DNA from: Oscillospiraceae bacterium
GTDB taxonomy: Bacteria; Bacillota; Clostridia; Oscillospirales; Oscillospiraceae
Direction: 5' to 3'
Assembly (NCBI GenBank): GCA_017457285.1
Contig: JAFTHT010000053.1
Location: forward strand, 1 to 39,710
DNA length: 39,710 nt
The translations under genes and the position numbers were made by a program. Shown here piece after piece: positions 6,556-16,412 of this stretch. Under the pieces are notes generated by a model, which made no database searches, was not told where the DNA came from, and saw nothing but the letters and a program-made list of their open reading frames with translations. How positions within the stretch are numbered: position 1 is the first letter of the stretch; each line of letters starts with the position of its first letter.

Positions 6556-6828
6556 TTATTCTTCGTCCTCTTCGTAGAGTTCATCCATGATGAGGCTGTA
6601 GACCGCCTCCAGCTCCGCTTCGTCCTCGATGGCGCAGAGGATGGGCTCGCCGTCCTCTTCTACGGATTTGAGGATGCTGACCTCCAGATTTTCCTCTTCA
6701 CTGCCGGCGGGGATTACCGCCAGGTAGGTAAAACCATTGTAATCCAGGCTGGACAGAACCTCCAGCTCATATTCGGTACCGTCTTCATCCACGATGGTCA
6801 TAAAATCGGAACCGTACTCCTCGCTCAT
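6556..6828 (-). CDS. DUF1292 family protein (YrzB-like)
   Basis: This is a 90-residue very acidic protein of unknown function. The family signature is visible in ITIVDEDG-like and ELEVLSSLDYNGFTYLAVIP segments (a MTIVDEDGTEYELEVL start and YLAVIPAG near residue 38), and it ends in a run of Glu/Asp (MDELYEEDEE). In Bacillota the family usually sits beside ruvX and ireB; here it is the first gene of a unit with 6S RNA. The start ATG at 6828 has AGGGAG 9 nt upstream. No catalytic motif is visible, and no function should be assumed. Confidence 0.88.
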   Translation of the reverse strand: MSEEYGSDFMTIVDEDGTEYELEVLSSLDYNGFTYLAVIPAGSEEENLEVSILKSVEEDGEPILCAIEDEAELEAVYSLIMDELYEEDEE

Positions 6829-6859
6829 TGGTATCGCTCCCTTCGGTTGCTGTGTCTAT

Positions 6860-6888
6860 ACTATACTCCCTTTTGCCCGTAAAATCAA
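6860..6888 (-). promoter_or_regulatory. sigma-A promoter of the DUF1292-6S RNA unit
   Basis: On the minus strand TTGATT (6883-6888) and TATAGT (6860-6865) are 17 nt apart. Transcription would begin about 25 nt before the DUF1292 start codon and could continue into the 6S RNA, since no separate 6S promoter is obvious inside the coding sequence. Confidence 0.75.
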
Positions 6889-6988
6889 GAGGAAATCTGC
6901 TGATGCCCCATTGCGGGGGGTACTATTATAATATGTATAATATTTAATGAATATTCACATTTTGGGGCTTTCGTTTTCTTTTTGGGTA

Positions 6989-6997
6989 TGCTATAAT
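6989..6997 (+). promoter_or_regulatory. extended -10 promoter of the penicillin-binding protein operon
   Basis: TGCTATAAT (6989-6997) is a perfect TATAAT with the extended TGn element. No good -35 is seen at the right distance, which extended -10 promoters tolerate. The start near 7004 lies about 52 nt before the start codon. The AT-rich tract at 6925-6960 may hold a second promoter or an UP-like element. Confidence 0.65.
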
Positions 6998-7055
6998 GTT
7001 ACGACTAGTGTTATATACTATGCCTGTGTATGCCTGCTGATTTGGAGGTCATGAT

Positions 7056-9776
7056 ATGTCAGAAAAGAAAAAGAATCGAAGAAGGAAGCCACCCCGCCAG
7101 TCCTGGAAGCCCCATTGGCTGCCGAATTCGGTCTATAAGCTGTGGCTGGCGGCTTTTGGCGTGCTGAAAATCGCCGTAGGCGCTTTGGTGACGGTGCTGC
7201 TGATTTGTGTCGTTTGCACCTTCGTGCTTGTGGGCATTCTGGGCGGCTATCTGGAGTCGGATATTCTGCCCTTCGCGCAGATCGTCAAGGAAAACTACGA
7301 TATGGACGAAACGTCCTATATGCATTATGTGGATTCCGACGGAAACATCCAGGAGCTGCAGGAAATCTATGCCTCCAGCGACCGGGAATGGGCCTATTAT
7401 GAGGATATTCCAGAAGCGCTGATCAATGCGGCCATCGCCATCGAGGATAAGCGCTTCTACGAGCATCAGGGCGTGGACTGGATTACCACGGTGAAAGCCT
7501 GTGCCGGTATGTTCTTCGGCACCGGCGATGCCGGCGGCTCCACCATTACCCAGCAGCTTGTCAAAAACATCACCCAGGACGATTCCATCACAGTTCGCCG
7601 GAAAATGGTGGAGATTTTCAAAGCCATGGACTTCGAGCGGCGCTACGACAAGGAAACGGTGCTGGAATGGTATCTGAATCTTATCTACTTTGGCGACCGG
7701 AAATACGGCGTCAAGAGCGCTGCCGCCCACTATTTTGGCAAAGAGCTGCAGGAGCTGACGCCTGCCCAGTGTGCCAGTTTGATCAGTATCACCAATAACC
7801 CCTCTATTTTTGGACCCTACTCCTCTACCTTTGAATACGATGGCCAAATGATGACCGGCAAAGAGCGGAACAAAATCCGTCAAATCAATACCCTCTGGGA
7901 AATGCGTAATCAGGGCTACCTGACCGAAACAGAGTACCAGGAGGCGCTGGTTGAGGCGGAGAATATGGAGTTCAAGAGCGGCATCGATTTCCAGGACCGG
8001 ATGGCCTATTGCGAAAACAAGGAATGCGGCTATCGCTGCACCGTTAAGGAGCTGGCCCAGGAGGAGGACCGCTACTATTGTCCCAAGTGCAGCCGCCGTG
8101 TCCCGGTGGGCGATGATGTGTCCCAGGCGGTGTATTCCTGGTTTGTAGACACTGTGCTGGAGGATGTGGCCAGCGTCCTGGCAGCCCGGGACGGCCATAT
8201 TTGGACCCAGCTGAAATCCCAGGAAAAGGAGCTGTACCTCCAGCTAATCCAGCGGGGTGGCTATCATATCTATACCACTTTGGATATCGATGTGCAAAAC
8301 GCGGTGGATAAGGTCTATACCGACCTGACCCAGATTCCCGAAACCCAGGGTGCCCAGCAGCTCCAGTCCGGTGTCATTGTTATCGACAACCGAACCGGTG
8401 ATATTGTGGCCATGGCCGGCGGCGTGGGCGAAAAGGTGGTTTTCGATGCCTTCAATATGGCCACCGATGCCGAGCGGCAGGTAGGCTCCTCCATCAAGCC
8501 TCTGACGGTCTACGCCCCTGCCTTCGAGGCGGGGCTGATTACCCCGGCAACGGTCATCAAGGATATGCCCTTCCGGTATATCACCAATTCCGATGGCACC
8601 ACCAAAGCATTCCCCCGCAACTCCAATAATCGCTATGATTATTCCCACACGGTGCTGGATGGCCTTATCAGCTCCGTCAACGCTGTGGCGGTGAATACCC
8701 TGGACATGGTTGGCACGGATTCCAGCTTCAATTACGCAGTGAATAAGTTCCAGCTCAGCGGACTTGTGGAGGCCTCGGATAAGGATTATTCCCCGCTGGC
8801 CCTGGGCGGTTTGACCTACGGCACCACCGTTCGCAGCATGGCCAGCGCCTATGCCACCTTTGCCAACGGCGGCGTCTACCGGGAGGGCAGAACCTATACC
8901 AAGGTCTACGATTCCCAGGGTAATCTGGTTATCGATAATACCCAGGATTCCCAGCAGGTGGTCAGCCAGAAAACCTGCGATTATGTCAATTACTGCCTGA
9001 CTAAGGTCATTGAAGAGGGTACCGCAGAGGAAGCCGCTCTGGAAAACATGGAAGCCTGCGGCAAGACCGGTACCACCAACAGCCGAAAGGACCGCTATTT
9101 CTGCGGCTACACCGGCTATTATACCGCGGCGGTGTGGTGTGGCTTTGAAATCCCGGCGGAGATTGAACTGGTTTCCGGCTCCGACCACCCCGGTGCCACT
9201 CTCTGGAATAAGGTGATGGCCCCCATCCACGAGGGGAAGGAATCCGTCGATATGTACGACCGGGACAAGATGATTGAGGTGACGGTCTGCGTCGATTCCG
9301 GCGACCTGGTCACTGATGCCTGCCGCAACGATATCCGTGGCGAAGTCCGCAGCCGGGACCGGACCAGAACGGTCCTGATTTACCCGGAGGACGTTCCCGA
9401 GAAATATTGCACCACCCATATCATGCTGGACTACTGCACAGAGGGTAAGTCCGTCGCCAATGAATACTGCCAGAAGTTTGCACTGGTTGGTATGCTGGAG
9501 ATGGAGGAGCGGGGCCTGGTGAAGATGACCCGGACCCAAATCGATGAGCTGGTGGCTGCGGCGGAATTCCGCCTTCGTGATGCGTATCTGAAGAACAAGT
9601 ATATCTATCAGATTGACGAAAACGGCAACCCGGAGCCCTTCAGCGGTATCTACTACGACATTGCCGGAGCCACGGAGCCTTGCGTCCACTGCACAAAGCA
9701 TACCAAAGCCAAGTGGGATACCTATGTGGCGGAAAATCCCTGGGTCAAACTGGCCTATCCGGAATGGTTTCAATAA
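7056..9776 (+). CDS. class A penicillin-binding protein (PBP1A-like transglycosylase/transpeptidase)
   Basis: This bifunctional enzyme polymerises glycan strands from lipid II and cross-links them outside the membrane. The 906-residue protein has a basic cytoplasmic N-terminus (1-27) and a membrane helix (about 38-65). A GT51 transglycosylase domain follows, with catalytic Glu130 in IEDKRFYEHQG and GGSTITQQLVKN. The transpeptidase domain has SSIK (Ser478-Lys481), SVN (540-542) and KTGT (670-673). Between the domains lies a cysteine cluster (C319, C324, C328, C342, C345) resembling a zinc ribbon, unusual for an extracytoplasmic region. ATG at 7056 follows TTGGAGGT. It is divergent from DUF1292-6S and is the first gene of a run reaching clpE. 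Confidence 0.93.
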   Translation: MSEKKKNRRRKPPRQSWKPHWLPNSVYKLWLAAFGVLKIAVGALVTVLLICVVCTFVLVGILGGYLESDILPFAQIVKENYDMDETSYMHYVDSDGNIQELQEIYASSDREWAYYEDIPEALINAAIAIEDKRFYEHQGVDWITTVKACAGMFFGTGDAGGSTITQQLVKNITQDDSITVRRKMVEIFKAMDFERRYDKETVLEWYLNLIYFGDRKYGVKSAAAHYFGKELQELTPAQCASLISITNNPSIFGPYSSTFEYDGQMMTGKERNKIRQINTLWEMRNQGYLTETEYQEALVEAENMEFKSGIDFQDRMAYCENKECGYRCTVKELAQEEDRYYCPKCSRRVPVGDDVSQAVYSWFVDTVLEDVASVLAARDGHIWTQLKSQEKELYLQLIQRGGYHIYTTLDIDVQNAVDKVYTDLTQIPETQGAQQLQSGVIVIDNRTGDIVAMAGGVGEKVVFDAFNMATDAERQVGSSIKPLTVYAPAFEAGLITPATVIKDMPFRYITNSDGTTKAFPRNSNNRYDYSHTVLDGLISSVNAVAVNTLDMVGTDSSFNYAVNKFQLSGLVEASDKDYSPLALGGLTYGTTVRSMASAYATFANGGVYREGRTYTKVYDSQGNLVIDNTQDSQQVVSQKTCDYVNYCLTKVIEEGTAEEAALENMEACGKTGTTNSRKDRYFCGYTGYYTAAVWCGFEIPAEIELVSGSDHPGATLWNKVMAPIHEGKESVDMYDRDKMIEVTVCVDSGDLVTDACRNDIRGEVRSRDRTRTVLIYPEDVPEKYCTTHIMLDYCTEGKSVANEYCQKFALVGMLEMEERGLVKMTRTQIDELVAAAEFRLRDAYLKNKYIYQIDENGNPEPFSGIYYDIAGATEPCVHCTKHTKAKWDTYVAENPWVKLAYPEWFQ

Positions 9777-9785
9777 GGAGGATCT

Positions 9786-10658
9786 ATGATCTGGATCTCT
9801 GACCAATGGAAAGATTATGAGGTGCTGGACACCACCGATGGAGAGCGCCTGGAGCGCTGGGGCAAATACCTTCTGGTTCGCCCCGATCCCCAGGTGATCT
9901 GGTCCACCCCCAAAATGGACCCGGGCTGGAAAAAGTACGATGCCCGGTACCTGCGCTCCAACACCGGCGGCGGCCGCTGGACGGAGCATAACCTGCCGGA
10001 GCGCTGGCAGATTCGCTATAAGGACTATTTGACCTTCAACGTCAAGCCCATGAATTTTAAGCACACCGGCGTTTTCCCGGAGCAAGCCGCCAACTGGGAC
10101 TTCATCCGGGAAACCGTGGCGGAGGCTGCTGCCAAGCGGCCCGTCCGGGTGCTGAACCTCTTCGCCTATTCCGGCGGCGCCACTTTGGCGGCGGCCGCCG
10201 GTGGGGCGGAGGTGTACCATGTGGATGCCTCCAAAGGCATGGTGGCCTGGGCCAAGGAAAATGCTCAGGCTTCCGGCCTGGCGGACCGGCCCATCCACTG
10301 GATTGTGGACGACTGCGGCAAATTCATCCAGCGGGAAATTCGCCGGGGCCGCCGTTACGACGGCATCATCATGGACCCGCCCAGCTATGGCCGGGGCCCC
10401 AGCGGCGAAATTTGGAAGATGGAAACCAGCTTCTATCCCTTCCTGCTGGAAACGGCGAAATTGCTGACGGATAACCCCCTGTTCGTCATTATCAATTCCT
10501 ATACCACCGGCCTGGCCCCCTCCGCTGTGGGCTATGCCTCGGATGTGGTCTTTGGGGGCGTACATGGCGGCAAGACCGCCGTCGGCGAACTGGGTCTGCC
10601 GGTTAAATCCACCGGCATCATGCTGCCCTGCGGCTCCACCGGCCGCTGGACACCCTGA
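9786..10658 (+). CDS. class I SAM-dependent methyltransferase, RlmI/RlmK-like (COG1092 type)
   Basis: This is probably an rRNA methyltransferase related to the 23S rRNA enzymes RlmI and RlmKL. The 290-residue protein has the SAM-binding motif I NLFAYSGGATLAAAAGGA (about residues 125-142), the acidic motif II strand YHVDASKGMV, and motif IV MDPPSYGRGPSGEIW (near 200), the NPPY-like active-site loop of this group. An N-terminal PUA domain, present in full-length RlmI, is missing. An RNA-contacting N-terminal segment (1-100) replaces it. Target base and position cannot be told. The start ATG at 9786 is 7 nt after AAGGAGG and 9 nt after the PBP stop, so the two are co-transcribed. Confidence 0.82.
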   Translation: MIWISDQWKDYEVLDTTDGERLERWGKYLLVRPDPQVIWSTPKMDPGWKKYDARYLRSNTGGGRWTEHNLPERWQIRYKDYLTFNVKPMNFKHTGVFPEQAANWDFIRETVAEAAAKRPVRVLNLFAYSGGATLAAAAGGAEVYHVDASKGMVAWAKENAQASGLADRPIHWIVDDCGKFIQREIRRGRRYDGIIMDPPSYGRGPSGEIWKMETSFYPFLLETAKLLTDNPLFVIINSYTTGLAPSAVGYASDVVFGGVHGGKTAVGELGLPVKSTGIMLPCGSTGRWTP

Positions 10659-10672
10659 CAGGAGTGATCGAT

Positions 10673-11521
10673 TTGGCAACTGCCATTTCTGTAGAACATC
10701 TCAATTATGCATATCCGGGCGTGGATAACACGCCCGGTGTCGCCGTCTTTGCGGATTTGAATTTGACCGTGGAAGAGGGAAGCTTTGTGGCGATTCTTGG
10801 CAGCAACGGCTGCGGAAAGTCTACCTTGGCGAAGCATTTCAATTCCATTCTGCTTCCCAGCGGCGGCAAGGTCTATGTCTGCGGCATGGATACCGCCAAT
10901 GACGATTTGCTGATTAAAATTCGCCGCAACGTGGGCATGGTATTCCAGAACCCGGATAATCAGATCGTCGCCAACGTGGTGGAGGAGGATGTGGCCTTCG
11001 GCCCGGAAAATCTGGGCATCGCCAGCCCCGAAATCCGCAAAAGGGTAGATAACGCCCTGAAACAGGTGGGAATGTACGAGTTCCGCGCCCATGCCCCCCA
11101 TTTGCTCTCCGGCGGTCAGAAGCAGCGCATCGCCATTGCCGGCATCATCGCTATGGAGCCCAAGTGCATCGTCCTGGACGAGCCCACCGCCATGCTGGAC
11201 CCCAAGGGCCGCCGGGAGGTCATGGATACCGTCCTGAAGCTGAACCGGGAGAAGGGCATCACCGTCGTGCTGATTACCCATCACATGGACGAGGCTGCTC
11301 AGGCCCAGCGGGTGGTGGTGCTGCACAAAGGCGATGTAGCCGCCGACGGCACCCCCAAAGAAGTATTTTCGCAGGTAGAGCTGCTCCACCGGATTGGCCT
11401 GGCCGCTCCGGAAACAGTGGAGCTGTGCTACGAACTGCGCCAAAACGGTCTGCATCTTCCCTTAGACCGTCTGGATATCGAAGAATGCGCGCAGGCACTT
11501 TATGCTGAGGTAAAGGCCTGA
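10673..11521 (+). CDS. ecfA1: energy-coupling factor transporter ATPase EcfA1
   Basis: This is one of two nucleotide-binding subunits of the ECF vitamin/metal transporter core. The ABC motifs are complete: Walker A GSNGCGKST, Q-loop VFQNPDNQI, signature LSGGQKQR, Walker B CIVLDEPTAML and switch His in LITHHMDEA. The protein is about 282 residues. I prefer the TTG at 10673, which has AGGAG 8 nt upstream, over the GTG at 10664, whose codon overlaps that ribosome binding site. The next gene also starts with TTGGCA, supporting this choice. No S-component is encoded in the window, so the module probably serves several S-components elsewhere (group II ECF). Confidence 0.93.
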   Translation: MATAISVEHLNYAYPGVDNTPGVAVFADLNLTVEEGSFVAILGSNGCGKSTLAKHFNSILLPSGGKVYVCGMDTANDDLLIKIRRNVGMVFQNPDNQIVANVVEEDVAFGPENLGIASPEIRKRVDNALKQVGMYEFRAHAPHLLSGGQKQRIAIAGIIAMEPKCIVLDEPTAMLDPKGRREVMDTVLKLNREKGITVVLITHHMDEAAQAQRVVVLHKGDVAADGTPKEVFSQVELLHRIGLAAPETVELCYELRQNGLHLPLDRLDIEECAQALYAEVKA

Positions 11522-11541
11522 CGTGCCGGGAGGAAACCATA

Positions 11542-12405
11542 TTGGCACCGATTTTAGAGATTAAAAACCTGACCCACACCTACAGCGCCGGGACGCCCTT
11601 CGAGCATAAGGCCCTGGACAGCGTGAGCTTTTCCGTAGAACGTGGGGAATTTATTGGCATCATCGGCCATACCGGCTCCGGTAAGTCCACTTTGATGCAG
11701 CATATGAACGGCCTGCTGAAGCCCACCTCTGGCAATGTTATCCTGGACGGGGTGGATATTTGGCAGGATAAAAAGACCACCCGCCAGGCCCGGTTCCGGG
11801 TGGGTCTGGTGTTCCAGTACCCGGAGTATCAGCTTTTTGAGGAAACGGTCTATAAGGACATCGCCTTCGGCCCCAAGAACATGGGCTTGAAGCCGGATGA
11901 AGTGGACCGTCGTGTCCGGGAGGCTGCCAGCTTTGTGAATCTGACCGAGGCACAGCTGAAGGTATCGCCCTTCGACCTGTCCGGCGGCCAGAAGCGCCGG
12001 GTGGCCATTGCCGGTGTCATTGCCATGGAGCCGGAGATTCTGATTCTGGATGAACCCACCGCCGGTCTGGACCCCGTGAGCCGGGAGGAGATTCTGGAGA
12101 ATATCCAGTCCTACCGTCGGGCAAAAAATGCCACCATCATGATGGTCAGCCACTCCATGAACGATGTGGCCCGGCTGACGGAGCGGCTGCTGGTGATGAA
12201 CGGCTCCCGCCTTGCCATGGACGGCACCCCGGACGAAGTTTTCACCCGGGCCCAGGAGTTGCTGGACATGGGCCTGGACATCCCGGAGGTGACCCGGGTG
12301 TTCCTGCGTCTCCGGGAGCTGGGGCTTCCCGTGGATCCGGTCTATTCCATCGACCAGGCCGTAGCTGTTCTGAAAAAGCTGAAGGAGGGGACTGCTCATG
12401 CTTAA
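11542..12405 (+). CDS. ecfA2: energy-coupling factor transporter ATPase EcfA2
   Basis: This is the second ATPase of the ECF module and forms a heterodimer with EcfA1. The 287-residue product has Walker A GHTGSGKST, Q-loop VFQYPEYQLF, signature DLSGGQKRR, Walker B ILILDEPTAGL and switch HSMNDVA. The Q-loop variant differs from that of EcfA1, as is usual for the A/A' pair. The TTG start at 11542 is 8 nt behind GGGAGGA. It lies 20 nt after ecfA1, and its 3' end overlaps ecfT by 8 nt. Confidence 0.94.
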   Translation: MAPILEIKNLTHTYSAGTPFEHKALDSVSFSVERGEFIGIIGHTGSGKSTLMQHMNGLLKPTSGNVILDGVDIWQDKKTTRQARFRVGLVFQYPEYQLFEETVYKDIAFGPKNMGLKPDEVDRRVREAASFVNLTEAQLKVSPFDLSGGQKRRVAIAGVIAMEPEILILDEPTAGLDPVSREEILENIQSYRRAKNATIMMVSHSMNDVARLTERLLVMNGSRLAMDGTPDEVFTRAQELLDMGLDIPEVTRVFLRLRELGLPVDPVYSIDQAVAVLKKLKEGTAHA

Positions 12406-13204
12406 AGACATCACCCTCGGCCAGTTTTTTCCGGGCAATTCCTTCATCCATCGCCTGGACCCCCGTACGAAGCTCGTCATGCTGGTGGTCTATATCGTGG
12501 CGCTGTTCGTTGCCACGAGCTGGATCAGCTACGCTGTGATGCTTATCTTCCTGGTGGGCTGCATCCTGATTTCCAAAATCCCCGGAAAAAGTATCGTCCG
12601 GGGCATGAAGCCCATGGTGATTATTCTGATTTTCACCGCTGTGCTGAACATTTTTATGACGGCAGGGGAGACGGTTTGGCTCCATTTCTGGATCATCACC
12701 ATCACCAAAGAGGGCGTGATTCGCGCTTTCTTCATGGTAATCCGCATCCTGATGCTGGTCACCGGCACCTTCCTGCTGACCTATACCACCTCGCCCATCG
12801 CCCTGACCGACGGCCTGGAATCCCTGCTTTCCCCCCTGAAGAAAATCAAGCTGCCGGTCCACGAGCTGTCCATGATGATGTGCATCGCCCTGCGGTTTAT
12901 CCCGACCCTCATTGAGGAAACGGATAAAATCATGTCCGCCCAGAAGGCCAGAGGCGCCGATTTTGAAACCGGCAGTCTTATTGACCGGGTCAAGGCTCTG
13001 GTGCCGATTCTGATTCCGCTGTTCGTCAGCGCCTTCCGCCGGGCCGATGAGCTGGCCACCGCCATGGAGTGCCGCTGTTACCACGGCGGCGAGGGCCGCA
13101 CCAAAATGAAGCTCCTGCGCTACACCCGCTGGGATTTCGAGGCCTATGCCGCCGGTGTGATTCTGCTCTGTGGCATCATCATTCTGGCCCATTTCGGCCT
13201 GTGA
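12398..13204 (+). CDS. ecfT: energy-coupling factor transporter transmembrane protein EcfT
   Basis: EcfT is the scaffold that couples ATP hydrolysis by EcfA1/A2 to toppling of the substrate-binding S-component. The 268-residue product starts MLKDITLGQFFPGNS with the family motif HRLDPRTKL. It has about five hydrophobic helices and the conserved cytoplasmic coupling segments AQKARGADFETGS and RADELATAMECRCYHGG, whose ARG-type motifs contact the ATPases. The ATG at 12398 lies inside ecfA2 (8-nt overlap) after GGAGGGG, so translation is coupled. The stop is 8 nt before truA. Confidence 0.94.
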   Translation: MLKDITLGQFFPGNSFIHRLDPRTKLVMLVVYIVALFVATSWISYAVMLIFLVGCILISKIPGKSIVRGMKPMVIILIFTAVLNIFMTAGETVWLHFWIITITKEGVIRAFFMVIRILMLVTGTFLLTYTTSPIALTDGLESLLSPLKKIKLPVHELSMMMCIALRFIPTLIEETDKIMSAQKARGADFETGSLIDRVKALVPILIPLFVSAFRRADELATAMECRCYHGGEGRTKMKLLRYTRWDFEAYAAGVILLCGIIILAHFGL

Positions 13205-13212
13205 GGTGGAAA

Positions 13213-13986
13213 ATGCGTAATATTTGTCTGTTTTTGACTTATCTCGGCACCCATTACCATGGCTGGCAGATGCAAAAGGATTTGCCCACCGTGCAGGAGA
13301 CGCTGGAGAAAGCCGCCGCCATGATCGTGGGCCACAGCGTCCATATGACCGGCTGTGGCCGCACCGATGCCGGTGTCCATGCCAAATGCTATGTGGCCAA
13401 TTTCCGCACCACCTCCACCATCCCCACCGACCGCCTGCCCTATGCGCTGAATACCCACCTTCCGTCGGATATTGTGGTGACCAAGGCTTTTGAAGTCCAC
13501 GAGGGCTTCAATGCCATCGGCTCCTGCGCCCGGAAGGAGTATACTTACACCATCTATAATTCCCGGATTCGGGACCCCTTCTATGTGGAGCGGGCCTGGT
13601 TCTATCCCAAGCATCTGGATGAAAAAATCATGCAGGCGGCAGCCGACCAGTTTGTGGGCACCCATGATTTTGCCGCGGTCCGGAGTGTGGGCACCGATGT
13701 CAAATCCACCGTCCGCACGGTATACTATTATCATGTAGAGCGGCAGGGGAATTTGATTCAATTGAAGGTCTGCGCCAACGGATTCCTCTATAATATGGCC
13801 CGGGCCATGGCCGGTACGGTGGTCTATGCCGCCGAGGGGAAAATCCGTCCCGAGGAAATCGGCGCCATCCTGGAATCCGGCAATCGCACCGCCGCCGGCC
13901 CCACCGTTCCGCCTGGAGGACTGTATATGACCCACCTGTGGTATGACGACGGCGTGGAAAATTTCGAATGTACCCCGGTTTTATGA
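13213..13986 (+). CDS. truA: tRNA pseudouridine(38-40) synthase TruA
   Basis: TruA converts uridines 38-40 in the anticodon stem-loop of many tRNAs to pseudouridine. The 257-residue protein has the N-terminal YLGTHYHGWQ motif, the catalytic GRTDAGVHA (Asp52), and the C-terminal FLYNMARAMAGTVVY and VPPGGLYM segments. The ATG at 13213 (MRNICLFL) follows GAGGTGGAAA. A longer frame open to 13069 reads through ecfT in another frame and adds unrelated residues. In many clostridia ecfA1-ecfA2-ecfT-truA sit inside the ribosomal protein cluster; here the block is elsewhere. Confidence 0.95.
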   Translation: MRNICLFLTYLGTHYHGWQMQKDLPTVQETLEKAAAMIVGHSVHMTGCGRTDAGVHAKCYVANFRTTSTIPTDRLPYALNTHLPSDIVVTKAFEVHEGFNAIGSCARKEYTYTIYNSRIRDPFYVERAWFYPKHLDEKIMQAAADQFVGTHDFAAVRSVGTDVKSTVRTVYYYHVERQGNLIQLKVCANGFLYNMARAMAGTVVYAAEGKIRPEEIGAILESGNRTAAGPTVPPGGLYMTHLWYDDGVENFECTPVL

Positions 13987-14013
13987 CCATTTTCCTGAAA
14001 AGGAGTGTTTCCA

Positions 14014-16299
<2,286 letters not shown>

Positions 16300-16302
16300 A
16301 CA

Positions 16303-16330
16303 AAACGGGCTCGCCGCAGCGAGCCCGTTT
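16303..16330. terminator. bidirectional terminator between clpE and the second prsA-like gene
   Basis: AAACGGGCTCG (16303-16313) and CGAGCCCGTTT (16320-16330) form an 11-bp stem 3 nt after the clpE stop. The T tract is better on the minus strand (CCGTTTTGTTTATT) than on the plus strand (CCCGTTTCGTATT), so it likely serves both converging units. Confidence 0.8.
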
Positions 16331-16412
16331 CGTATTGGCAGAATCACTCAGAGCCAATAATCGAGCCGTATATGATGTAGTCCCCTTCGTTAGGGTTCAT
16401 AACAATCTCACG

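Noticed and set aside
6925-6960. AT-rich tract before the PBP gene as a replication or protein-binding origin
   Set aside because: It has only short AT palindromes and -10-like hexamers, with no DnaA boxes or repeats; a promoter-region tract is the simpler reading.
8244-10679. Open frame of about 810 codons antisense to the PBP and methyltransferase genes
   Set aside because: Shadow of two well-supported genes on the other strand; no initiation signal and no known family.
13069-13212. N-terminal extension of truA into ecfT
   Set aside because: The extension is out of frame with ecfT, unrelated to TruA, and the ATG at 13213 has a ribosome binding site.
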